From positions 15,686,001 through 15,750,000 of the forward strand of contig NC_046679.1 of NCBI RefSeq assembly GCF_009870125.1: DNA of 64,000 bases. Reading direction: 5' to 3'. Source of the DNA: Drosophila pseudoobscura (lineage: Eukaryota > Arthropoda > Insecta > Diptera > Drosophilidae). Position numbers and translations under genes: made by a program. Position 1 is the stretch's first letter; each line of letters opens with the position of its first letter. Below the pieces are notes generated by a model. It was given only the letters and a program-made list of their open reading frames with translations. It did no database searches and was not told where the DNA came from. This document shows positions 36,801 to 47,615 of this stretch, piece by piece.

Positions 36801-39800
36801 AAAACAATTTACAATTGACATGTAAATAAGCGTTGAAAGAGAGGAGCCTTGGATGGGCCCTAGAATCATCGGGTGGGGTGTTGCCTGGCAACACAGCTGC
36901 CAACAGAGTTTAGGTCTTTAGTTTTTCCTAGTACTTCGCCCACTGCAGTGGTCTAATTGAACGCTAAAAGCTGTCCCCCAGCAGCAGAGCCTAATGAGCC
37001 TATCCTGGAGACTGCAACACGTTTTGCCACTCACATACATATTTATGACCGTCTTTGAAGGCAGGATCGTAAAATATTTAAACACATCATCGTCCTGAAC
37101 TTTGTGAACACTTTCACCGCGCATAAATTTGACCTTTACACCAGTTTTTGGGCTGGCTTCTCGCTTTGACGCCATCAATCTGAGTCTGGAGGCAATCTCC
37201 CCTGGAAATCCATCAGCAAAGTGCACACAGCCACACCACATTGGCAGCCTCCGGCCCCGGCCTGGCAGTTTGACAGTTTCTTGCCTGGAGCCTGTGCGGC
37301 AACACTGCGCGCTTCATTTTTCTTCATTTAGCTGCAAAACAGCTTGAGGGCAGGCGCCTCTGATTTATCTGCCAGCTAGCTTATAAATATTTCAAGTTCT
37401 TGCATTTTAGTGCACGTGTGCTGCATTATCATCAGTGGGCAGAGGCTCTTTCCGGGAGCGCATTTAATATGCAAAGAAATTTCACGGAGCTTGTTGAGAT
37501 TTGACGCCATCTCCGAAGCTAAAATACTTGCAAGCCATTAAAGAACGTGATTCCTAAAGATACGGCAGCCAAATGCTGCACTTTATGGACCAGGGAGTAG
37601 TTTTGGTCAGAGTCAAACTGATGGAAAGATTGATGGTTTTGTGACTGGTCAATTATTTACAATTATACACAAACTCAGATAAAGATAAATACCGAATTAA
37701 TTAATTACATAGAAACTAATAGGCAACGCAAAGATTGAAATATGAAAGAAGGTGTTTGTGGTATGCGAATTATAAAAATATTTTATGGCCAAAAATGTGA
37801 GTGTGAATACACTTTATATTTTGATAGTTTTTTGATTGACCTTTTATTTGCCTCTATCGCTTTCATTTTAAAGGTGATTTAAGCTAATTACAATATTTTA
37901 CAAAACCGAAAGACAACATCTTTAAAATGCCATCAACAACATATTGCTGGGGCTAAACGTGCTTCCATCTCCATGTGTGTGCGTATGAGTTTGCAAGTTT
38001 ACTTTATGGTTGAGGTAATTTAAAGCCACATATAGACACAGACACAGACACTGACACACCATCGTGTGTAATATTAACTAACGCACACACGTACAAACTA
38101 AATGAAATTCATGGCATATGTGCGTGCGTTCCATGCGTGTGTCCGTGTTTCTGTGTATCTGTGTGTGGTGCTTTCCCTGCTGGTGTATGCGTGCATCTCT
38201 GCTGGTGTGAAGCGACATGCATGGCATGGCGATAGTATCTGGCTAGCTGGCGCTGCCTCTAACAGCCACACTTGTGTCTTACAGTAACCGAGCCAGCGTC
38301 CCAGAAAGTGGTCTTCTTTTAGTACCCTTGGAGAGGGCATTACAACTTTGACCAGAATTCTGAAACGGAATAATTGGCGCAGTTCGCGCAATGTCCAATA
38401 GCTATGGGCAAACGTATATGATACTAAATATAATTTACCAAACAGTTCGCTGTCTCCATCATATATGTATGTAATTATCAGCTTGGAAGTGTATCTACGC
38501 CTCGGTCTTCGTCTTGCGTTTCGATATTTTTTGGTTCTTACTTTTAAGAAATTCCTCTGCCGCTGCAGGCCAAATGAGATTTAAAGAGGGGATATGGTGG
38601 CAAGGGAGCGAGAGAGAGAGAGAGACACAATTATGGCACTTTCTGCAGTAAGTTCTGGCCACACACTTGCCCCTGTTTCATCTTTTTCTGTGTTTTTTTT
38701 TTTCGTGGCTGGTCTGACTTTTTAGCATATTTTCCCTTAGCATATTTTTATTTGTAGCATTTATAAGTGAATAAATGCGAGCATTTAAATGCCACTTCCT
38801 GGTCGCCCCATCTCCCGCGTCCGTTCGGCTTGGGGCATGGCCTGGTTTGGTCTGGGACGGTCCTGGACTGGTCTGGTCTGGTCTGGGAATCGTATTCGCT
38901 CTGAGGCTCATTATGTATGCAGTGGAACAGTTTTTTCTGCTGCTGCTCAGCATTTTATGCACGTCTTGCCAATTTATAAATCATTTTTGTTTGTCTGTTT
39001 GCATTTAGCTTGTTTGCTGCCGGATCTCAGGCTGTAACTGGGAGAGAGGAGAGTGTGTGTTTGAGCCTGGACGTGGCCGGCTACGTGGCGTATACGTAAT
39101 GTCTGCACTTGCATATGTTCGCTTAGCTTCTCTTCTTTATCCCTCTCCTCTCTTAGGATCTCTCTCTTTCTATACATTATGATTTATTTTAATCATTATG
39201 CTAAATGATTTTTTCGGAGCCTCATCTTTCACTTTTACGACCTCGACTTCAAGCTCTGACAAAATTATTTTCTTGTAACTGTCTGGGTTTGTAATATCAA
39301 TAAAACTGAGGCGCTGATAAATCATAATTCTTACCTATATGGCAGAAAGTTCCCAACTTCATTAGAAACACAGAAACTTGAAGACACTCACATTCGTAGA
39401 TATACTGCTTGTGGAAGGAAGCAGGAGCTTGGAGGATTTTTCATCGTTGCCCGGTTTATATTTCGACGAATTTTGGCCTGGCTAAAAGCATTTCCGTGTC
39501 TCAGTATTAGATTTTCGTGTTGCTTTATTGAATTGTTTTTCGTTTCTTTTGTACACCAGAGCCAGAGCCTGGTAGCAAAATGCTGCAAAGAGATACATAC
39601 ATATCTTTGGCTATGAAAATCTCTCAAATATGATGTCGTCGCACAGCAAATGACCCGCATATGTCTCCGTGGACCTGGTCATCAGGTCGGTGAGCCAGAT
39701 GGACAGAGAGCCTGAACGATACGGGGCACTCTTGAAGGACATTGAATAACACGCAACACTTGAGCGGAGCGAACACATCTGACTAGATTTCAATCTTGTG

Positions 39801-42384
39801 TGAATATGGATGCGTTGGGCACAATCCAGGAACAGCTGTCAGGCATGGTAAGAGAGAATGGTGCTGGAGTGGTTTGGTGTGGAGCGTAGCAGTGTGGCAG
39901 GGTGGTGCGGGTGGGAGTGGGGGTGGTGCCACAAGTGCGCTTGTTGTCCGCTTGTTGCGCACTGAATTATTTATTAGGCATGTGTTCTCCTGTTTTGCAC
40001 TAAGTGTCATTTTGTTGGCCAACAGAATTTGCCTTGTACCGTTTTTGGGTTTTGTCTGCCCCTCAACCAAAGTCCGAACCACTCTCTACTCTGTACAGTC
40101 GCCAGATCAGACAACCAAAGTGTGTCAAAGTGTCTGAATATTTTATGGGGATGCTCAAATGAAGCGCACAAATAAAATAAAAAGCAGAGAACCGAATAGA
40201 AAAAGCGGTAGACAGAGGAGAAAATTGATTTAAAGTTGAGCTGTGCTTTTCCTAATTAAACTTGAGATTTGCATAATTTGGTTTTCGCTGAAGTGGGAAG
40301 TGGGAATGGGAGTGGGAGTGGCAGTGGCAGTGGGAGCTGCAGCTGCAGCTGCACGACCCTCAAAGTGGGTCGAGGAATGTAATAAACTTGCACTTTGGAT
40401 ATGTACGAGTATGTATGTGGGGGGTCTTTGACTTTTGTTTTGGCAATTGGAAGAAGCATTCCCAAAGTTGCCAGAAAAAATGTGCAAAATTTGCACTCCT
40501 CGAAGATTTCATATTTGAGCTTCTCCTCTTCTCCTCGACCTTCTCCTGGCTTCTGGCTCGGCACAGGAATGCAATCAATTTGCAAATTTTCGCTACTTTG
40601 CCGCGTTTGCAAATGCTCGAGTATTTGGCTGCTTAGCAGTTTTTTCCCCCATAGTATACACATATATTTTTGTATTTTTTAGTCTTCTTTTGCCTCTTGC
40701 ATTGCCATCTATTTTGTGTTATTTCTGCACTTGGCTGCTTGTCTGGAGCGCATCGAACGCTGAGACTATGCCGGAGCCGGAGCCTGAGCCGTCTATCTGT
40801 CTTCGATATTCTCTTGAATTCCACTCCTCTTCGGCTTTGTTCTTCTCTGGGAAGCAGCGAGTTATGCAAATGCAGCTCCTGAGGGTCCTGGCCATGTTTT
40901 GTTGAGCCAAAGGTGGTCGGGCCTGAGCCTGGGCCTGGGCCTGGGCTTGGGCCTGGCCAGTGTTGGCCTGGCTTTTTGGCCTGGGTTTTTTGGCAAATGG
41001 CGTAAAAATAGTTTGCGACTGCAGGCCATCAAAAAATGTTCACTGATCATTGGCCACCGTAGCGCTCTAATGAAAGCTAGAATCGGGTCTTTGCACTTGC
41101 CTGGAATACCTATGTACATACCATACCTATACTTTATGCATAGATGACTTCCTCCTTCTTTTTCATTTCTACATTTTCCTATGTGCCATGTGTAAAATCG
41201 ACAAATAATGGATGCCTCCCCTCTCTCTGTGTGCTGGCAGTGCGCATTTGAATATCAATTCAATTGAATTCTTTGTGCTGCTGCGGCGCCTCCTGCTGAG
41301 GATTCTGTGGCGGTGGCTTCTTACTCAGGCATCCGGCACTCAGCCTGACTGCCTGGCAATATACATTCCCCACAGCGTTATGCAAAGGAATTCGTAATGT
41401 GTAAATGCGCCAGCCAAGTAGGAACTCTTCTGTACGAGTGTACGAGTATTCGCAATAAATTGCAGCGGAAAATGTTGCATCTTTGCATGGCCATGTCGAC
41501 ACGAGTTTCAGCTCGACTTTAACTGCGTTTTTTCCCTATCGAAGTCGCTTGGCAATTAATAAAGTTTTCCACCTTAAAGCTGCTATTAAACGTAAATCCG
41601 TTGATATAGAGCAAGCCCTATTAAATGTACGTAGAAAAAAATATGTTCTGTATGAATGCTGAAAGGGGAGCTTCTTAAACAATTGCGAGACGATAAACCG
41701 ATTTAAATACTTGGATCTGGCCATTAATTACCTCAACTCAAATCAACTGACAGCCAGCACACTTGCCTTTTCGCATTAGTCCAAGCTCTATACATACATA
41801 TATGGTTTTATTTATGTTCGAAATAAATTATTCTACTCACTCATCAGCATTATGCGCTGTTATAAACACGTTTTTAATTAAAATTGCAAAAACAGGCAAA
41901 ACATAGAAGCGGCAATAAAAGCAAACAGCACGAGGATATGTGGGCTATGCTTGTGGGGGAGGTGAAGAGAGAAAAAAAATGTATATGTATATATGATGGC
42001 AGCAACTTCAATTAGCGCAAAATAAAAGGCAATTCCAAGTAGAACAAAGCCAGCAGCAGCCACAGAAACAGCAACAGAGTCACAAACAGACAGAGAGACA
42101 GAGACAGAGACAGAGACCCACTTACCCCAGCAGCTCAGCAGCGCTGGGGAGAGGGTATGGACGGAGAGTTGTAGGCGCAACAGTTTTAGCCATAAAATGG
42201 GAAACACGTAATCATCGCAGCCTGATAAATGTGCGTGCAACAACAGCAAAACGGCCACGCACTCTCTGGAACACTAGATACGAGTACGAGTATCAACGAG
42301 TATAAAAGAATTAGAGATGGGCGGAGACTGTTTCATTTTCAACATCTCTCACGAAAAAAGATATACCTAGATACCTGTAGGTAT
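33835..42384. other. Gene-poor region right of the MBF1-like ORF
   Basis: No recognisable gene in about 8.5 kb. The region contains GA-rich runs (about 34748-34775 and 38608-38627), TGGTC/TGGTCTGG tandems at 38842-38887, a GGGAGT/GGCAGT/GCAGCT tandem at about 40300-40352 and a GGGCCT tandem at about 40920-40960. One copy of the CGTATACGTAAT motif lies at 39089. Open frames here are low-complexity or antisense shadows. Confidence 0.5.
40300..40352. repeat. Hexanucleotide-type tandem (GGGAGT/GGCAGT/GCAGCT)
   Basis: Successive six-base units grade from GGGAGT to GGCAGT to GCAGCT. This is a degenerate short tandem repeat in non-coding DNA. Confidence 0.7.
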
Positions 42385-42388
42385 CTAG
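42367..42388. repeat. Perfect 9-bp inverted repeat with 4-base loop
   Basis: CTAGATACC (42367-42375) and GGTATCTAG (42380-42388) flank TGTA. The hairpin overlaps the stop codon of the minus-strand 71-codon ORF. Confidence 0.85.
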
Positions 42389-42600
42389 AATGTTTTCTTT
42401 TCGTTCCATTCGGGTTGGTAAGACTTGCAGGAGTGACGAGGACGCACGGCCCAGATGCACATCTCTAGGGCGTCCATCCTTACGCTGTATCTGTATAGTA
42501 TAGGCCCCACATCATCGACCTTCAGCATTTGTGCCATTTTAATGAACTGGCAAGCCCGCATATACTCACTCAGTGCCTCCCCGCATTCATTACGGTTCAT
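42385..42600 (-). CDS. Hypothetical 71-residue protein
   Basis: A single-exon ORF on the minus strand encodes 71 residues of balanced, non-repetitive composition. It starts MNRNECGEALSEYMRAC, has a probable helical centre and ends in a Trp/Arg/Lys-rich tail; cysteines lie at 6, 17, 48 and 57. Codons are mixed and natural, unlike the simple-sequence ORFs around it. No family is recognised and no signal peptide or membrane segment is seen. The stop codon (42385-42387) falls inside a perfect 9-bp hairpin. It may be a real small gene, an exon of a larger minus-strand gene, or a fragment of an old coding insertion. Confidence 0.42.
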   Translation of the reverse strand: MNRNECGEALSEYMRACQFIKMAQMLKVDDVGPILYRYSVRMDALEMCIWAVRPRHSCKSYQPEWNEKKTF

Positions 42601-43504
42601 TTTCAGTTTTGCTATTCAGCCATCGTTCTTCCCCTGTGAATGATATTAAATGTGAACAAATATATGTATCTATGTGAAGCTGATTATTTATGGAAGTGTA
42701 TAGATATTGTATGAAAACTTTGCCACTTAGCCGCGGCAGGTACGAGTATAACAAATTGAATACAAGAGAACAAAAGAACACAAACAATTGTTTACAATCT
42801 TCCTTTCCTTGCCGTCAAATCAAACCAAATACCTTTCGAATTTATGTATATGAGTCACACACCCATATGTGATTGTTTTCCTCTCGTTCCTTTTGTGTGT
42901 GTGTGTGCCCACACTTCGCTCCCTCTCTCAGGCGTTGTGTGATTGTGTGGAAATTCGTAACATTTTAACCCCTCACGTGCCAGAAATGAATTGGCTCCCA
43001 GTCAAAGTATGTGGCCCCCAGGCCAAGACATCGAAATTGTCCTCACGTCTAGACATAATTTCTTCAATCATTTATTACCTAATTAAGTGGAAGCATAAAT
43101 GCCGAACTCAGCCACCCGGTATGCACATAATGGGCGTGGCAGGTCAGGGGGCACAGAGGCAGAGAAGGAACTCTAGCAGCCTCGTGCTATTTTCATTCTC
43201 TTCTGGGCCAGCGCCTTTTGTATGCGAATTAACTGGCAAAATTCCAATGATTGACCTTACTCTTTGTTGCTCTCTGGCTCTCCGGCTCTCTGGCGCTCTG
43301 GCTCTCTGGATGGGTGTGTTTGTGTCGTCGAGTGCGGCGCATTGGAGTGGTTCCTGGGAACTTGAGTTTAAGCCATGAAACGGCGTGGCGTTGCCTTGAG
43401 CAAGTGTCTTTGTCTTGTGCTCATCTTTTGTTCCTTGCAAAAATACAAAAGCATTGTGTGGCTTTTTCTTTTTATTTTTTTTCCATTTTCTTTATTCTTT
43501 TCTT
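42601..43504. other. Short non-coding interval
   Basis: I see no supported gene here. It contains a TG run at about 42894-42906 and a CTCTGG tandem near 43265-43310. Confidence 0.5.
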
Positions 43505-43755
43505 GTTATACCCTGGCAGAGGGTATTCGAATTGTATCCAGTATTTCCGACACTATTTGATGTATATATCCTTGATCAGAATCAAACAATTAATATACAT
43601 CTGTCTGTGGGTTGCTAGTCTTTTAATTTCCACTTCCCTAAAATATGTATAAGTTGACATAGCACAGTCGATATGTGTCTGAATCGAGTGTCCTATATCA
43701 TATAGTTGTCAGAGAGAGTAACGATGGATCTGTAAGGGTATGCAAAGTTTCGGTC
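43505..43755. mobile_element. Degenerate dispersed repeat fragment (TATACCC edge)
   Basis: The segment begins TATACCCTGGCAGAGGGTAT and continues with a CCTTGATCAGAATCAA-like stretch and a GTCTGTGGG stretch. It ends with AAGGGTATGCAAAGTTTCGG. This order (TATACCC start, TTGATCA middle, GGGTAT...AAGTTTCGG end) is typical of degraded non-autonomous dispersed elements in Drosophila euchromatin. I cannot name the family and see no coding sequence or clear target duplication. Confidence 0.5.
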
Positions 43756-45690
43756 GCCAAGCATGTTCTTCCTTTCTGGCTCGTTTTGCTGTAGCCTTGT
43801 TTATGGATATGTTTGCTCCTGAAGCAGGTCTTTTTTCCAGCTGTCTTTGTTGCATACGTATCCTCCGCCTTGTACGTATATTTTCCATTGTAGTCCTGGC
43901 TTTGTTCGACTCAATAGTGTCACATACTTAGTTGCCGATCGCTGTGGGGCTTTTGGGGGTCAATAATGAAGTGCACATCGAGAGTTGCACGTGGCCCACA
44001 AAAGTGAACGGTTTTACTCACCAGAAAACAGTTTCCAATAGCTTTAAAATCCAGATCAGAACAGAACAGAACCCCAGCCTAGAACCAAGAAAACTTTAAA
44101 AGTCGATTGTTTAATTTTACTTTCTATATTTTGTTGCTTTTTTTCTCTTACAATGTTTTATTACAAATATCGCTTGGTTTCTCATTTATGTTTCGCTTTA
44201 TTTCATAATTTATATTTAACTTTATCCATGTACTTCAGTTGGTTGTATACGCTAACATAAAGCCCACAAATGTATTCCTAACATATCGTATAGATCCTAT
44301 TTACTGTTTACTGTTTAGGTTTCCACTTAAGGTTTTTCTCATGCAAGTATGCCCGATGCACAATTGCCAGAGTTATGCTCTGCTTTAAGTTCATGCTACT
44401 TTTTATGCATCCATGCTAGGGATTCGTATTTGTGTGCTAGTTTTTATTTCCTTCATTTTCTTTGCTTTTTACATTAATGCGTCTATTTTGTAATTTCCTT
44501 TCGTTTTCCTTTCTATTTTTATCATTTATTTTCTTCAACGGTACTTTACATTGTAGCTACGCTTTGTCTTGTGCCGCACCCCGAGTGACGGGCTGAAACA
44601 ATACACTCGAGTGGACTCCGATATACCCCCAACTGATAACGATATAGTAGCCATTAAAACGATATGCAGTTGCCCAGCAAATGAACAACTGCTCCACTTA
44701 TAATTCCCATAATCCTAGAGATACAGTTTCCCCTCCTCTGCTTCATCTTTGTCACTCCTCTGACTGCGGCTGTTATTGGGGCTGGCCTGGTTGGTTAGAT
44801 TTAAATTCGTCTAATATTTAGCTATAATATAGTATGCCTTAAGCAGGTTCTCAATAAACTTTACACACTTTTTGCTAGATGTATTTCTTTATTTTAAGGT
44901 TAAAGCGCTGCTTTTTCTCTAGAGACTATTAAAGTAGTTGCCAATGCTCTCTAACGTTTATAACTTTACTCGTACTGTATGTATATTTTGTATATATTAA
45001 TATGTATAATTAGTTAGGGGTATATTTGCTTAGATATGCTGGGATTAGTTCATAGTTTTATGTCAACAGTGGTATAATTTGCAAGGATATTTGATAATGA
45101 TATGGTTTAGCCCCTTGCTATATATGCACTATATAATCGTATATTACATTATCAATTTTCTAACTGAAGCGCAGGCTATGGTCTTGCCAGAAATTGTATA
45201 TTGTATAGGTATATATAGATATATATTTATATGTATATAAACATAATACATATCGCCATGTATATGCATTAAGGAAGACATTTTTTCATGATTGTGACCA
45301 TTTTCGTTATGCGCACATTTTCCACATTGCTCTCCGCCACAAAGTATGTGACAAAAAGAAACTCGTACTGCTGTCTCTTTGTCAAATGGTCAAGCTTAGG
45401 CTTAGAGTGTGTTTGTGTTAGTGTGAGTGTGTTTGAGTGTGTGTCTGTGTGTCGAACACTCAATTAATATTCATAGAATTTTCATTCAGCCAGGTGTTGT
45501 TTTTCTTCTTATACTTCTGCCTCTTTCCCCCCATACTATTTACAATAGTTTTATTCTTTACATATTTCGTTTAAGGCTCAACTGAAGTTTCAATCGATAC
45601 ACAGTTCAATTTATCTGATAGTTTCGTATCCATAACTGTTGTATATTTATCGTATGTTATATTATATCGTTGTATATTGTTATAAAGTAC

Positions 45691-45698
45691 TATATACA
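45691..45698 (-). promoter_or_regulatory. Pumilio-type motif
   Basis: On the minus strand this reads TGTATATA, matching UGUANAUA. It lies in the inferred 3' UTR of the Gfrl gene. Confidence 0.45.
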
Positions 45699-45825
45699 AA
45701 AGATTCGAGCAGGGGCATTGTAAGAACTTGGTTTTGTGTGTAAACTTTGTTTAGGTGTTCATATTGATATGTACTGTTAGTATTTAATTACGTTAATTGA
45801 GTTTTTTAAGTTGTCGGTTGTACGA

Positions 45826-45833
45826 TATATACA
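45826..45833 (-). promoter_or_regulatory. Pumilio-type motif
   Basis: On the minus strand this reads TGTATATA, matching UGUANAUA, in the inferred Gfrl 3' UTR. Confidence 0.45.
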
Positions 45834-46411
45834 GAAAAACGGAAATGCTAATCGGGATTCTGGGATAGCAATGAAACCTGTTGAAACGAGGCGCGAATAT
45901 GGCTGCTGGCCGGAGATCTTCCTGCGGCTTTGCGAGAGAGCTGTGTGTGTGTGAGTGTGTGGAAACAATTGAAATGCAGAACGCATAATGGATAATGAAA
46001 CCGTAATTGTTTTCGCGCCTCCAAACGAAACGGAAAACGGTGAAATAAATTAACAATAATATTTCGCTTGGGAGTGTTAAATGAGTTCATTCGCTTGGCC
46101 GTTGGTGTTGGCTGTGGAAAAGGCCTGCGCCTGACCGACCGGTTCCGACCGTTCGCACACATTAAAATGTAATTAAAAATCAAAAGAGAGAAAAGTAGTA
46201 TGCATGAGAAATAAACATTGTTAAGGCGGTTAATAATTCTTTTTAATGGAGGCGGCCAAGAACTTTATAGAGCTTAAATAGCAACAAAAAGTAGCAATGG
46301 AATATTGCCTGCAGTGGATATGATAATGATGAATGACTGACAGAGTGTATATATATATTGTTTACCGTATAAAACACTAGCTACGGGTAGTACCATATTT
46401 TAAACCCATTC

Positions 46412-46419
46412 TATGTACA
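46412..46419 (-). promoter_or_regulatory. Pumilio-type motif
   Basis: On the minus strand this reads TGTACATA, matching UGUANAUA, in the inferred Gfrl 3' UTR. Confidence 0.45.
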
Positions 46420-46884
46420 GGCCACATCAAATCCAACTCTCGAGTGTCTGTTTTTGTTATTAGCTAAGAATATTATTATGTAGACAGCAGTTTTACTTTT
46501 CACGTTAAAGTATAGATAAATCTAGGTTGAGTTCCATATTGTATATACTCGTATGTACTGTATCGTAATGCTTCACATACGTCTCAAAACAGACATCGGC
46601 AACATCGTCAGGGTTCAACAACAAAGCATTACAAAAATCGCAGCTAAACACAGAACTAGCCCCTAAATGTATACAACATATATTCATATCATACGCTACG
46701 CTATATAAGATACGTTTTACCACTCGACTCCCCGATCCCCGATGCCTGTCATGGCATATATTCAGTTATAGCTATCATTACACACGATCCGTATATCGTG
46801 TATAGTTGCACCACTCCCGCCCTTACAGATATCTACTACGTACAGTTATCCAATTGCAATCCTCAGCCCTTAGCTATGCGGCTG

Positions 46885-47615
46885 TCATGTCGCTAGCCCT
46901 AGCCGGCCCTGTCTGCTCGCATCGCTCATACGCAGCGTGGTCGTGGAGAGATAGGCAAGCGAGAGGAGGAGCGCGAGGTGGAGCAGCCTGTGGCAGCCAC
47001 GCGCCTGCCCATGCCCACTCTGGGCAGCACTCGTGCTCTCCGGCCAGATGACCTCGACTTCGGACATTTTGAAAATGCTCAGCAGTCGGTGGGATTGTAG
47101 CTCATTGTGCTCGGTATTGATTTGATGACTGATGGTCTTCAGAATCGCGGTGCACTCGTCCTGCAAGCAGCCAGATAAGCCATAAATGTTGGGTTATTGG
47201 GTAAATGGATTATTAGGGAAAAGGAAATAGATTTGCTGGAGTCTGTCTCTGTGTGGCCTCTGGCATGTTGACCCACCTTCTCTTTCCGCAGCAGCTCAAT
47301 ATCTTTGAGTTTGCCATCGTGCGGCAGGCGTGCAGCAATGATGATGTTCTCCTCGGTCATATTGAAGAGCGTCAGCGTGCACTGGGTCTGCGCCAGGTCA
47401 AAGTAGAGTGGAAAGTGGAGTGGAAAGCATCAGCGAAATGCAATTAATATACGTACATTGTTGGCCATAGTTCTTTCGCTGGCTTACCTGATTATCGATG
47501 TATGTGGTTACGTACTGCTGCAGGGCACGAACGGCATCCTGCACCCCCAGATTGGTGTGTGGTCGGAGCAGTGCCTCATCTGCAGCACTGTAGCCCAGCA
47601 GCAAGAAGACGCCAC
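46885..47615 (-). other. Gfrl: Gfrl C-terminal exons (residues 671-841)
   Basis: Three exons (47488-47615, 47277-47387, 46885-47160) encode the part after domain 3. It has LLLGYSAADEALL, an NMTEEN N-glycosylation site, two further cysteines (QCTLTLF and DECTAIL) and a short hydrophobic run near the end. Phases are 1, 0 and 0 and fit exactly. This may be a small extracellular module close to the membrane; I know no named domain for it. Confidence 0.75.

Larger units (their letters stand above)
43930..46884 (-). other. Probable long 3' UTR of the Gfrl gene
   Basis: After the minus-strand stop at 46885-46887, almost 3 kb of AT-rich DNA follows. On the minus strand it carries possible poly(A) signals (plus-strand TTTATT, for example 44157-44162) and three Pumilio-type motifs. 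No competing gene is seen. Neuronally expressed fly genes often have long 3' UTRs. The left limit is a guess, since several possible poly(A) sites exist. Confidence 0.4.

Noticed and set aside
38102..38287. Signal-peptide-like 61-codon ORF
   Set aside because: It is derived from TG/GTGCGTG simple sequence and has no further support.
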